From JAHRAW01 sp965212085 (GTDB taxonomy: Bacteria > Pseudomonadota > Gammaproteobacteria > Arenicellales > Poriferihabitantaceae), in contig OZ243042.1 of assembly GCA_965212085.1 (NCBI GenBank), positions 1,116,001-1,180,000 of the forward strand: a stretch of DNA of 64,000 nucleotides, read 5' to 3'. Numbering within the stretch: position 1 is the first letter of the stretch; each line of letters begins with the position of its first letter. The notes below the pieces were generated by a model, which was not told the DNA's origin, searched no databases, and saw nothing but the letters and a program-made list of their open reading frames with translations. The position numbers and the translations under genes are program-made. Shown here piece by piece: positions 50,196-58,759 of the stretch.

Positions 50196-50774
50196 TTATA
50201 TCTTGAATTGCCGGGTAGTGTGCGCCGCCGGCAAAATCGCCTCAAGCCGGGCAAACGCCTGGGCGAACTGATCGTTGACAATCACGTAATCATACTCGTC
50301 CCTGTGGCTCATTTCATTCACCGCCGCGCGCATGCGCCCGGCGATGACTTCGTCGGCGTCCTGGCGCCTCGACTTCAGGCGCTCCTCCAGCGCCTCCAGC
50401 GATGGCGGCATGATGAACACCGAGCGCGCTTCGGGGAATTTCCGGCGCACCGTGCGCGCCCCCTGCCAGTCAATCTCCAGAATAGCATGCTTTCCCCTGG
50501 AAATCAGCGTCTCAATGGCTTCCACCGAGGTGCCATAGTAGTTCCCGAACACCGTCGCGTGCTCGATAAACCGCCCGGCCGCGATCATCGCCTCAAACCC
50601 GGCCTGGTCAACGAAATAATAATCCACGCCGTCTTTTTCGCCGGGACGCTGCGGCCGGGTGGTATGGGACACCGCCAGCGCCGCGTCCGGGCGGTGCGCC
50701 ACCAGCCTGCGGGCAAGGCTGGTTTTGCCCGCCCCCGAAGGGGCCGAAAGGATAATCACGGCGGGTGCGGACAT
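50196..50774 (-). CDS. gmk: Guanylate kinase
   Basis: The 192-residue enzyme has Walker A SAPSGAGKTS (about 9-18). The GMP-binding SHTTRPQRPGEKDGVDYYFV and the EIDWQGARTVRRKF stretch follow, then FIMPPSLEALEERLKSR. It makes GDP from GMP and also feeds (p)ppGpp synthesis through its neighbour spoT. The ATG at 50774 gives the family-typical start; no clear ribosome site is seen. The open frame to 50831 would add 19 non-conserved residues. Confidence 0.95.
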   Translation of the reverse strand: MSAPAVIILSAPSGAGKTSLARRLVAHRPDAALAVSHTTRPQRPGEKDGVDYYFVDQAGFEAMIAAGRFIEHATVFGNYYGTSVEAIETLISRGKHAILEIDWQGARTVRRKFPEARSVFIMPPSLEALEERLKSRRQDADEVIAGRMRAAVNEMSHRDEYDYVIVNDQFAQAFARLEAILPAAHTTRQFKI

Positions 50775-50941
50775 AACGGAGGTGTGATTTGACGCTGCCG
50801 CTATACTACCACGCGCAAACCCCGTCTTCACCCGGCCATTGACCGCCGCCTGAAAAGCGGATATGCGCCAATGTCGGACGAGTAATCATTCGCCACAACA
50901 CCGCGCACCCCGCGCCCCGCATCGTCCGGGGCGGGTTCCCC

Positions 50942-51736
50942 TTACTTCGCCGCCCCCCCCACCTTTTCCCCTTCCCCGGGCCGCTCGAACTGGAGGGTAC
51001 GATAGTCAAAGCCGCTTTCAATGGTGGGTTTGACGATTCGGAAATACGGCGAGACGTCGAAGTCGCGGGGCGTGAACAGGCTGTGGTGGCGGATGTGCAG
51101 GATTTCCTGGACGCTGTAGTGGTAGTCGGAAAGGATGGTTTTTTTCTCCACCGTCGGCAAAATCGGGTAACGAACCGACTGGAAGGTTTCGGCGATCAGC
51201 GTCGAGCAAATCGCCTTGGAGGGGTCGCCGCTGCCGAAGGCCAGCATGCGCCGCCGCAAACGCACCGGCACCGGCGGGGTCGGGAAAAGGTATCTGGCGA
51301 GGTCAAAGATGTGCTGCAAGTCGTAGTGGAGGCCGAGGCTGTTGATCATGCGCTCCACCACGGTGTTGCGGTCGCAGTCGCTGAGGTTGACCGGCCGGCA
51401 GATGCGCGTGTTGAAATCGCGGTACCGGGACAACGGCGAGGCGATCACGCCGTCGGCGATCTCCGCTTCAATGAGCGGGCGCGGCTCACCGTCATCGGTG
51501 AACATCTGCGTGCCGGGGCCGGCGTAAAACGCGGCGTGGGACCAGGTGGACTGGGTCAGGTATTTGATCGCGGTGCTGATCCGCGTGTCGCCTTCCACGA
51601 GCAGAATGTCGGCGGGTTGCAGGCAGGATTCCAGCACCGGCACGTCGTAGGTGCAAAACGGCTGGTAGTTGGGAATCGGCGCGCTCAGATATTCGGCGAT
51701 CCAGCGCCCGAGTTTGAGTTTCAAAGAACCGGACAT
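50942..51736 (-). CDS. YiiX/YebB-like cysteine hydrolase (PF05708, NlpC/P60-related)
   Basis: The 264-residue protein contains LQPADILLVEGDTRISTAI, then STWSHAAFYAG with the conserved His, an EAEIADGVI strand, and ICSTLIAETFQSV carrying the probable catalytic cysteine. This permuted papain-like family includes lipid- or amide-hydrolysing enzymes, and the substrate is unknown. GAGGAG lies about 10 bases before the ATG. It begins one base after the stop of the FemAB-like gene, so the two are co-transcribed. Confidence 0.8.
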   Translation of the reverse strand: MSGSLKLKLGRWIAEYLSAPIPNYQPFCTYDVPVLESCLQPADILLVEGDTRISTAIKYLTQSTWSHAAFYAGPGTQMFTDDGEPRPLIEAEIADGVIASPLSRYRDFNTRICRPVNLSDCDRNTVVERMINSLGLHYDLQHIFDLARYLFPTPPVPVRLRRRMLAFGSGDPSKAICSTLIAETFQSVRYPILPTVEKKTILSDYHYSVQEILHIRHHSLFTPRDFDVSPYFRIVKPTIESGFDYRTLQFERPGEGEKVGGAAK

Positions 51737-51737
51737 T

Positions 51738-52901
51738 TCAGTTTTGCTCCTCGGCCATTCCCGCGCTCCCATGATACGGCGAATGTTCCCGCACCGCGTT
51801 GATGTAGGCCCGGACCCCGGAGCGTTCATGGCCGGCGAACTGGCGGATGGCCCGGGCGAATGGGCTGTGCGCCATCCAGTGCAGCGAGCGCGTGGGCGCC
51901 GGGGTGAAGCCGCGCGCGATTTTGTGTTCGCCCTGGGCGCCGGGGTCGAACCGCCGCAGGCCGCGCTCAATGCAGATTTCGATGCCCTGGTAATAGCAGA
52001 CCTCGAAATGCAGGCAGTCGAGGTAGCCGCTACATCCCCAGTGCCGGCCGTACAAGGTATGGTCGTCGAGATACATCAGCGCCGCGGCCACCGCTTCATC
52101 ATCCCGGCCCCCCCGGTACGCCATCACCAGTTGCACTTGATCCGGCATCAGCGCCGCCACCTCGGCGAAAAACCCCTCGTTGAAAGCCGGATAGCCGTAC
52201 TTGCGGTCGTATATCCCGCGGTACAGGCGGCTGAAATCCCGCCACTCCCGCGCCCCGGCGCTGTGCCCGTCGAGGCGGCGAATCACCACCCCGGACTGCG
52301 CCACCCGCGCCCGTTCGCGGCGGATGTTCTTGCGTTTTTTGGCCTTCAAGGTGCCGAGAAATTCCTCGAAGTCGCGGTAGCCTCGGTTGTGCCAGTGGAA
52401 CTGGCAATCCACGCGGGTTACCGCCTCAGCCGTGTTCAGCAGTTCAAACTCACCGGCCTCCACGAACAGGCTGTGCACGCCGCTGAACCCGCCGCGCCCC
52501 ATCAACTCCCGCGCACCCCCCAGCAGCGCCCGGACAATTTCCCCGCGCCCGGCCTCCCGCGCCGGCGCCCGCGGGCCGCACGCCGGCGTGAACGGAATGG
52601 CGTTGACCAGTTTCGGGTAATACTCGATGCCGGCGCGCTGAAAGGCGTCCGCCCAGGCGTGGTCAAACACGAACTCGCCCCAGGAATTGTGCTTCTCGTA
52701 CAGCGGCATGCCGCCCACCAGCCGCCCGCCCTCAAAGCAGCCAAGATGCCGGGGAATCCAGCCCGCGCCCTCGCCGACGCAGCCGTGGCGCTCCATGGCC
52801 GCCAAAAACCCGTGCTGCAAAAAGGGATAACGCCCGCGCACCAGCGCGTTCCACTGCGGCCCGTCAAGGCCGTCAATACCGGAAAAAGTCGCAATCTTCA
52901 T
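51738..52901 (-). CDS. FemAB-like GNAT-fold protein (PF04339)
   Basis: The 387-residue protein is a double-GNAT FemAB-like protein: WNALVRGRYPFLQHGFLAAMERHGC, then GWIPRHLGCFEGGRLVGGMPLY, and FHWHNRGYRDFEEFLGTLKAKKRKNIRRE. A late CLHFEVCYYQGIEICIERGLRRFDPGAQGEHKIARGF-type segment is highly conserved in this family. Related proteins transfer aminoacyl or acyl groups, but no function is established for this clade. It is paired with the C92-like hydrolase. Confidence 0.85.
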   Translation of the reverse strand: MKIATFSGIDGLDGPQWNALVRGRYPFLQHGFLAAMERHGCVGEGAGWIPRHLGCFEGGRLVGGMPLYEKHNSWGEFVFDHAWADAFQRAGIEYYPKLVNAIPFTPACGPRAPAREAGRGEIVRALLGGARELMGRGGFSGVHSLFVEAGEFELLNTAEAVTRVDCQFHWHNRGYRDFEEFLGTLKAKKRKNIRRERARVAQSGVVIRRLDGHSAGAREWRDFSRLYRGIYDRKYGYPAFNEGFFAEVAALMPDQVQLVMAYRGGRDDEAVAAALMYLDDHTLYGRHWGCSGYLDCLHFEVCYYQGIEICIERGLRRFDPGAQGEHKIARGFTPAPTRSLHWMAHSPFARAIRQFAGHERSGVRAYINAVREHSPYHGSAGMAEEQN

Positions 52902-52992
52902 CGTTCATCGTTGCCCGCCGCCCCACTTTGCCAAAGCGCCCGCATGAGCCGCCATTCTAGCCCGAAACCGGGCCGCCGTCATTCCTGTAGGG

Positions 52993-53164
52993 ACAGGTCA
53001 CGACCTGCCCCTACACCCACCCTTGCGGAACCATATAAAACTGGATACCCGCAAATGCGGGTATGACATCGATGAACGTGGCAACCACTCTGCCGTCATT
53101 TCCGAGCGTTAGTGTCCGTTGCCGCGCAAGCGGCTTACGGACACTTGCGTACTCGGGAATCCAG
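52993..53164 (+). repeat. Palindrome copy and REP-A copy 5 in the spacer before msbA
   Basis: GTAGGGACAGGTCACGACCTG (palindrome 52993-53008) is followed by GCGGGTATGACATCGATG and a full REP-A hairpin at 53097-53164. The spacer 52902-53260 holds these repeats and the msbA leader only. Confidence 0.8.
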
Positions 53165-53260
53165 CGCCGACCCGGAGAACCACCCGCCGGGCGAATTTTG
53201 ACCGGCGATTGTGGTAAAAAATCGGGTAAAATGCCCGCCTGACCATCAAAACCTCCGTTC

Positions 53261-55030
53261 GTGTCCGATTCCCCCGCCGCCGTTGATGACTTCCGGCTTT
53301 ACCGCCGGTTGCTTGTGCACGTGCTCCCGTATAAATGGGGGTTCCTGTTGGCGATCGCGGGGATGCTGCTGGTGTCGGCGGGGGACGCTTCCATCGCGGT
53401 GATGCTCAAGCCGATCATTGACGACGGGTTTGTCAACCGCGATACATCGTTCATTCAGTGGGTGCCGCTGGTGCTGGTGGCGCTGGGGCTGGCGCGCGCG
53501 GTCGGCACTTTCACCGACGGGTATTGCATGAGTTGGGTGGCGCGGCGCGTGATTCAGGATTTGCGCCAGTTGATGTTCGAGCGCCTGATTCACGCGCCGG
53601 TGCGCTACTACGATCACAATTCCAGCGGCGCCCTGACCGCGCGCCTGATCTACAACGTCGAGCAAGTCGCCGGCGCCAGCACCACGGCGGTGCGGACGTT
53701 GTTTCGCGATGCGTTCAAGACGCTGTTTTTGTTGGTGTGGATGTTTTATCTGAGTTGGAAACTGTCGCTGCTTTTTGCCATCATCCTGCCGGTCGCGTAC
53801 CTGGTTTTCAAGCTTTCCAGCCGCCGCTTCCGCGCCATCAGCCTGCGCGTTCAGGAAAGCGTCGGCGGCATCATGCACGTCGCCAGGGAAGCGTTGCAGG
53901 GCCAGCGCGTGATCAAAATCTTCGGCGCCTACGATTACCAGCGCCGCATTTTTCTCGACGCCAACAACCGCAACCGCCAGCAGTCTATGAAAGCGACCGC
54001 GGTGTCGTCGGCGAGCGTGCCGTTGATGGTGTTTCTGTCCGGCGCCGGGGTGGCGGGCGTGATCTGGGTGGCGCTGCAGCAGGACATCAGCCCCGGGGTT
54101 TTTTCATCCTACCTCGCGTCCATGGTCATGACCACCAAGCCGATCCGCAGTTTGTCGAAAATCAACCTGGTGATTCAGGGCGGACTGGCCGGCGCACAGT
54201 CGGTGTTCGACACCATTGACCTCAAGCAGGAACCGGATCAAGGCACCGTGGTGCTGGAAAACGTGGCCGGCGACGTGCGCTTCAGCAACGTCTCGTTTGA
54301 TTATCTCGCGGACCCAAAGCCGATGAAACCGGTGCTCAAGGACGTCTCCATAGACATCAAGGCCGGCGCAACGGTGGCGCTGGTGGGCGTGTCCGGTAGC
54401 GGCAAGTCCACCATCGCCTCGCTGCTGCTGCGCTTTTACTCCCCCACCAGCGGCCAAATCAGCATTGACGAAAAACCGCTGGAGTCGCTGACCCTCGAAT
54501 CCCTGCGCGCCAACACCGCCATCGTTACCCAGGAAATCATCCTCTTCGATGACACCATCCGCAACAACATCGCCTACGGCGAAAAAGGCAAAATTGACCA
54601 ACAAAAACTCATCCGCGCCGCCACCGCCGCCAACGTAATGGAGTTCACCGAGACCATGACCGCCGGCCTCGACACCATGATCGGCGAGCAGGGCATCCGC
54701 CTGTCCGGCGGCCAGCGCCAGCGCATCGCCATTGCCCGGGCGTTGTACAAGGACGCGCCGCTGCTGATCATGGACGAAGCGACCTCGTCCCTGGACTCAC
54801 ATTCCGAACAGCACATCCAGAGCGCCATCGCCCGCCTGGTCAAAAACCGCACCTCCCTGATCATCGCCCACCGCCTGTCCACCATCGAAAATGCCGACCT
54901 GATTCTGGTGCTGGAGAACGGCCGCATCGTGCAGCAGGGCCGCCACGCCGAACTGCTCAAGCGGCGCGGCGCGTACGCGGGATTGCACCGCGCCCAGCAC
55001 AACGAAAAGCCGGCGGCGCAGTCGGCCTGA
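53261..55030 (+). CDS. msbA: Lipid A / lipid exporter MsbA, ABC transporter with fused permease
   Basis: The 589-residue half-transporter has six membrane helices (about residues 20-310) and an ATPase domain. Walker A is GVSGSGKST (about 376-384), the signature is LSGGQRQRIAIARAL (about 480), and Walker B is LLIMDEATSSLD (about 500). As a homodimer it flips lipid A-core across the inner membrane. The start is GTG at 53261. The following lpxK overlaps by one base (TGATG), the standard msbA-lpxK arrangement. Confidence 0.95.
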   Translation: MSDSPAAVDDFRLYRRLLVHVLPYKWGFLLAIAGMLLVSAGDASIAVMLKPIIDDGFVNRDTSFIQWVPLVLVALGLARAVGTFTDGYCMSWVARRVIQDLRQLMFERLIHAPVRYYDHNSSGALTARLIYNVEQVAGASTTAVRTLFRDAFKTLFLLVWMFYLSWKLSLLFAIILPVAYLVFKLSSRRFRAISLRVQESVGGIMHVAREALQGQRVIKIFGAYDYQRRIFLDANNRNRQQSMKATAVSSASVPLMVFLSGAGVAGVIWVALQQDISPGVFSSYLASMVMTTKPIRSLSKINLVIQGGLAGAQSVFDTIDLKQEPDQGTVVLENVAGDVRFSNVSFDYLADPKPMKPVLKDVSIDIKAGATVALVGVSGSGKSTIASLLLRFYSPTSGQISIDEKPLESLTLESLRANTAIVTQEIILFDDTIRNNIAYGEKGKIDQQKLIRAATAANVMEFTETMTAGLDTMIGEQGIRLSGGQRQRIAIARALYKDAPLLIMDEATSSLDSHSEQHIQSAIARLVKNRTSLIIAHRLSTIENADLILVLENGRIVQQGRHAELLKRRGAYAGLHRAQHNEKPAAQSA

Positions 55031-56064
55031 TGCTGCGCCGGCTGTCGCTTAAAATCCGCCACGGCTGGCAGCGTCCGGGGTGGCTCAACCGGTTGTTGTA
55101 CCCGCTGTCCCTGGGCTACGCCGGCCTGATGGCGGCGCGCCGCCGCGCCTACCAACTCGGCGTCTTGAAGCGCCACAAACCGCCGGCGCCGCTGATCGTG
55201 GTCGGCAACATCAGCGCCGGCGGCGTCGGCAAAACGCCGCTGGTGATCGAACTGGTGGAATACTTGAAAAGCCGCGGGATGAAACCGGGGGTCGTGACTC
55301 GCGGATACCGCGGGCGTTCCGCCTCGTGGCCGCGCAAGGTGGACGAAGGCGTAACCGCAGGGGAAGTCGGCGATGAACCGTTGCTGATCTTCCGCCGCTG
55401 CCGGGTGCCGGTGATGGCCGGGCCGGACCGCCTGCGCGGCGCGCGCGCGCTGGTCGGCGAACACGGCTGCGACGTCGTGCTCAGCGACGACGGCTTCCAG
55501 CACTTTGCGCTGGAGCGGGACCTTGATATCGTGGTGATGGACGGCGAACGCCGCTTCGGCAACGGCTGGTGCCTGCCCGCCGGGCCGCTACGCGAACCCC
55601 CCGCGGCCCTCGCGCGGGCCGGGATTATCGTCATCAACGGACGCGAACACGGACACGGGCAACCGCGGGGCCAATCCGGGGAGAACGTGTTCGCCATGAA
55701 TGTATGCATTGACCGCGCCGTGGGGCTGGACGGCGGACAAACCAGGGCATTGCGCGAGTTCGCCGGCCACACCGTGCACGCAGTGGCCGGCATCGGCAAC
55801 CCCGGCCGGTTTTTCCGGCAACTGGAAGCCCACGGCATCCGCGTAACGCCCCACGAATACCCGGACCACCACCGCTTCACCCCGGCGGACCTCGCCTTCG
55901 CCGCCCACGACGACCGCGCGCTGCTGATGACCGAAAAAGACGCGGTAAAATGCGAAGCCCTGGGGATTGCCCCGGAGATCACCGCCCGCTGCTGGGCGGT
56001 GCCGCTGCGGGTTATCCTCGCCCCGGAGTTGTTGCCGGCGGTGTTTGAGCGCGTATTTTCTTGA
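55030..56064 (+). CDS. lpxK: Tetraacyldisaccharide 4'-kinase
   Basis: The 344-residue membrane-associated kinase has an N-terminal helix region (about 20-42) and Walker A SAGGVGKTP (62-70). GDEPLLI, the LSDDGFQH motif with catalytic Asp, and a C-terminal EYPDHHRFT and TEKDAVKC pattern follow. It phosphorylates the lipid A precursor at the 4' position. It is fully conserved in motif order and coupled to msbA. Confidence 0.95.
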   Translation: MLRRLSLKIRHGWQRPGWLNRLLYPLSLGYAGLMAARRRAYQLGVLKRHKPPAPLIVVGNISAGGVGKTPLVIELVEYLKSRGMKPGVVTRGYRGRSASWPRKVDEGVTAGEVGDEPLLIFRRCRVPVMAGPDRLRGARALVGEHGCDVVLSDDGFQHFALERDLDIVVMDGERRFGNGWCLPAGPLREPPAALARAGIIVINGREHGHGQPRGQSGENVFAMNVCIDRAVGLDGGQTRALREFAGHTVHAVAGIGNPGRFFRQLEAHGIRVTPHEYPDHHRFTPADLAFAAHDDRALLMTEKDAVKCEALGIAPEITARCWAVPLRVILAPELLPAVFERVFS

Positions 56065-56083
56065 GGTTTTCAGTCAGGTTGTC

Positions 56084-56863
56084 ATGCAGGCCGTCATGCC
56101 CCCGTTCCACGTCATAATCCCCGCCCGCTACGGCTCAAGCCGCCTGCCGGGCAAGCCCCTCGCCGAGATCGGCGGCCAGCCGATGATCCGGCGCGTGGTG
56201 GAATGTGCCCGGCGCAGCGCCGCCGAAACGGTTACCGTGGCCACCGATGACGCGAGGATCGAACGCGCGGTACAAGCGTTCGGCGGCACGGCGGTGATGA
56301 CCTCGCCGGATCATCCGTCCGGCACCGACCGCATCGCCGAGGCCGCCGAAAAACTGGGCTTTGCGGACCACGAGATCATCGTCAACGTGCAGGGCGACGA
56401 GCCGGAAATGCCGCCGGCGTTGATCGCGCAGGTGGCGGAATTGCTGGCCGGCCAGGACGCCGGCACGGGCGGGGCGGAGATGGCCACCGCCTCGGCGCCC
56501 CTTGATGATCCCGAACAATTGAACGACCCGGCGGTGGTGAAAGTGGTCACCGACCGAGACGGCTACGCCCTGTATTTCAGCCGCGCCGCCATCGCCCGGA
56601 AGCGGGATCAGGATGAGTCCTCCCCGCCGCACGCCGGCGTGGTGCGAAGGCACCTCGGCATCTATGCCTGCCGCTGCGGCTACCTCAGGCGGTTCGCCCA
56701 ACGCCCGGCGTGCGCGTTGGAGCAACGCGAGCAATTGGAGCAGTTGCGGGCATTGTGGCACGGCGAGAAGATCGCCTGCGCCGAGGCCGTGGAAGTCCCG
56801 GCCCCCGGCATTGACACCCCCGCCGACCTTGCGCGCATCCGCCGCGCCGGGCCGAAGCCGTGA
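56084..56863 (+). CDS. kdsB: 3-deoxy-manno-octulosonate cytidylyltransferase
   Basis: This 259-residue nucleotidyltransferase has HVIIPARYGSSRLPGKPLAEI at the N-terminus, VTVATDDARI, SGTDRIAEA, and VNVQGDEPEMP. LGIYACRCGYLRRF is near the C-terminus. It activates Kdo as CMP-Kdo for lipopolysaccharide. The ATG at 56084 has CAGG upstream; ATG 56096 is possible. It follows lpxK after 19 bases, completing an envelope operon with msbA. Confidence 0.94.
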   Translation: MQAVMPPFHVIIPARYGSSRLPGKPLAEIGGQPMIRRVVECARRSAAETVTVATDDARIERAVQAFGGTAVMTSPDHPSGTDRIAEAAEKLGFADHEIIVNVQGDEPEMPPALIAQVAELLAGQDAGTGGAEMATASAPLDDPEQLNDPAVVKVVTDRDGYALYFSRAAIARKRDQDESSPPHAGVVRRHLGIYACRCGYLRRFAQRPACALEQREQLEQLRALWHGEKIACAEAVEVPAPGIDTPADLARIRRAGPKP

Positions 56864-56914
56864 TTCCGACGGGGGCGGGGCGGACGGCAAAACCGAAATC
56901 TCCTTGCAAAAATC

Positions 56915-56943
56915 TTGTATCCGGGCGGTTCTTCCGGTACTAT
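56915..56943 (+). promoter_or_regulatory. Sigma-70 promoter for rplM-rpsI
   Basis: TTGTAT (56915-56920) and TACTAT (56938-56943) are 17 bases apart. The ~100-base leader that follows carries a short tandem repeat (GGACGATT twice, then GAACGACT twice) at 57000-57036. Confidence 0.5.
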
Positions 56944-57049
56944 GCGCGTCCGTTTTTCCCGGCCCGGCGCAAACCGGCGTCCGTGGCAAGGGGATTGATT
57001 GGACGATTGGACGATTGAACGACTGAACGACTGAACGCGAAATGAGCAA

Positions 57050-57478
57050 ATGAAAACATTTTCCGCCAAAAATGAAACCGTGCGCCGCGACTGGTTCGTG
57101 ATTGACGCCGAGAACAAGGTGCTGGGTCGCCTCGCCGCTGAAATCGCCCGCCGGCTGCGCGGCAAGCACAAGCCGGAATACACCCCCCACGTGGATACCG
57201 GGGACTACATCGTGGTGGTGAACGCCGGCAAGGTCGCGGTAACCGGCAACAAGGCCACCGACAAAATTTACTACCGCCACACCGGCCATCCCGGCGGCAT
57301 CAAGGACATCTCGTTCCGGGAGATGATCGAAAAACACCCGACGCGGGTCATCGAAAACGCGGTTCGCGGGATGCTGCCGCGCAACAAACTCGGGCGCGCG
57401 ATGCTGTCCAAGTTGAAGGTGTACGCCGGGGCCGAACACACCCACCAGGCCCAGCAGCCCGCGAAACTGGAACTCTAG
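57050..57478 (+). CDS. rplM: 50S ribosomal protein L13
   Basis: The 142-residue protein is a standard L13: MKTFSAKNETVRRDWFVIDA, VLGRLAAEIARRLRGKHKP, YRHTGHPGGIK, and VRGMLPRNKLGRAM. It is a primary 23S rRNA-binding protein in 50S assembly. It is followed after 10 bases by rpsI, the universal bacterial arrangement. In E. coli L13 represses its own operon by binding the leader; the leader here carries a tandem repeat whose role is unknown. Confidence 0.98.
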   Translation: MKTFSAKNETVRRDWFVIDAENKVLGRLAAEIARRLRGKHKPEYTPHVDTGDYIVVVNAGKVAVTGNKATDKIYYRHTGHPGGIKDISFREMIEKHPTRVIENAVRGMLPRNKLGRAMLSKLKVYAGAEHTHQAQQPAKLEL

Positions 57479-57488
57479 GAGACCACAG

Positions 57489-57887
57489 ATGCCCAACGTC
57501 CAAGCCATCCACCGGGGAACCGGCCGCCGCAAATCTTCCACCGCGCGGGTATTTTTGCAGCGCGGCAGCGGCAGCATCACCGTCAACAAACTGCCGCTGG
57601 AGAAATACTTTGGCCGCGAAACCGCGCGCATGGTGGTTCGCCAACCCCTCGAACTGGTCGAGATGCTGGGCAGCATTGACATCAGTGCCACGGTCCGCGG
57701 CGGCGGCAACAGCGGCCAGGCCGGGGCCATTCGCCACGGCATCACCCGCGCCCTGATTGACTACGACGAACAACTGCGCGCGCCGCTGCGCAAGGCCGGG
57801 TTCGTAACCCGCGATGCGCGCACCGTGGAGCGCAAGAAGTTCGGTTTGCACAAGGCGCGCAAACGGCCGCAATACTCCAAGCGATAA
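57489..57887 (+). CDS. rpsI: 30S ribosomal protein S9
   Basis: The 132-residue S9 has GTGRRKSSTARVFL near the start, YFGRETARMVVRQPLE, the VRGGGNSGQAGAIRHGITRAL segment and the C-terminal KKFGLHKARKRPQYSKR. The last arginine reaches the P-site tRNA anticodon loop. A GGAG site precedes the ATG. It is co-transcribed with rplM. Confidence 0.98.
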   Translation: MPNVQAIHRGTGRRKSSTARVFLQRGSGSITVNKLPLEKYFGRETARMVVRQPLELVEMLGSIDISATVRGGGNSGQAGAIRHGITRALIDYDEQLRAPLRKAGFVTRDARTVERKKFGLHKARKRPQYSKR

Positions 57888-57944
57888 ACCGCCAACCCGC
57901 TACCCCGTTGCCTGAGCGCAGGGGCACGGAGCCGGGGGCCGAAT

Positions 57945-58018
57945 TGGGGGATCGTCTAGTGGTAGGACTGCGGACTCTGACTCCGCCAGCGGGGGTTCGA
58001 ATCCCTCTCCCCCAGCCA
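57945..58018 (+). tRNA. tRNA-Gln (anticodon CTG)
   Basis: The cloverleaf can be drawn by hand: acceptor TGGGGGA pairs with TCCCCCA, the D arm is GTC...GAC, and the anticodon stem is GCGGA/TCCGC. The seven-base loop CTCTGAC gives CTG, the T loop is TTCGAAT, the discriminator is G, and CCA is encoded. The weak U1-A72 pair is typical of glutamine tRNA. It begins 57 bases after rpsI. Confidence 0.95.
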
Positions 58019-58110
58019 ACCAATCAAATCAAGCAATTGGGCAATCCGGCAAAGTGTGGTATTTTTGCGGCATTGATGATTCACGGGGCTTGAAAACGGG
58101 AGCGGTGCCA

Positions 58111-58674
58111 ATGACCTCAATGACCTATCTGAAACCCGGACTCGGCGTATTGTTGCTGTGGTTTGCCACGGCGGTTTCCATCGCCGGGGTTGCTGAGACC
58201 GCCGGGGCCGCCGACTTTGAACGCTTCATCGGCAGTTATTCCGGTTCGGTGCAGATCGAAAGCAACGGCCAGACCAGCCGGCGGGACATGAGCGTCCGCA
58301 TCAAGACCACCGACGGCGGGTTTCAGGTGAACTGGAAGTCCGTCAGCCGCAAAACCGATGGCCGCACCAAGGAAAAGGAATACACCATCGGCTTTCTGCC
58401 CACCCAACGCGGTGGCATCTACTCCTCCGCCATGGGCGTGAACCTGTTCGGCAACCCGGTTCCCCTCGACCCGATGAAAGGCGACCCCTATGTCTGGGGC
58501 CGCATAAGCGGCGACACCCTGACCGTGTTCTCGCTGCTCATAGACAAAGACGGCGGCTACGAAATGCAGGAGTACAACCGCACCCTCGCCGAAGGCGGCC
58601 TGAACCTGGAATACCAGCGCATCCGCAACGGCGAGAAGTTGAAAAGCATCAACGTGTTTCTTGAGAAAAACTGA
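58111..58674 (+). CDS. Exported protein of unknown function
   Basis: The 187-residue protein starts with a signal peptide (LGVLLLWFATAVSIAGVAETAGA; cleavage about residue 32). The mature part has alternating strands: FIGSYSGSVQIESN, RRDMSVRIKTTDGGFQVNWKSV, YTIGFLPT, then VFSLLIDKDGGYEMQEYNRTL. This suggests a small beta-barrel of lipocalin type located in the periplasm. I recognise no named family. GGGAGCGG lies before the ATG at 58111. It is flanked by tRNA-Gln and a dispersed repeat. Confidence 0.75.
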   Translation: MTSMTYLKPGLGVLLLWFATAVSIAGVAETAGAADFERFIGSYSGSVQIESNGQTSRRDMSVRIKTTDGGFQVNWKSVSRKTDGRTKEKEYTIGFLPTQRGGIYSSAMGVNLFGNPVPLDPMKGDPYVWGRISGDTLTVFSLLIDKDGGYEMQEYNRTLAEGGLNLEYQRIRNGEKLKSINVFLEKN

Positions 58675-58696
58675 CACAAATGACAGAGTACGATGA

Positions 58697-58722
58697 AATT
58701 TGTCAGTGAATTAGTGAACTTC
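58697..58722 (+). repeat. TTGTCAGTGAATTAGTGAAC repeat, copy 3
   Basis: Identical 20-base core to 9520-9539, followed by TTCTACAATTC. It lies between the exported protein gene and the convergent MFS gene. Confidence 0.75.
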
Positions 58723-58759
58723 TACAATTCTCTTTCGGCAAAGCCGGACACCAATCCCG

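Noticed and set aside
57945..58110. tRNA-Gln as an island attachment site
   Set aside because: No duplicate of the tRNA 3' end is seen downstream, and the following genes have host-like composition.
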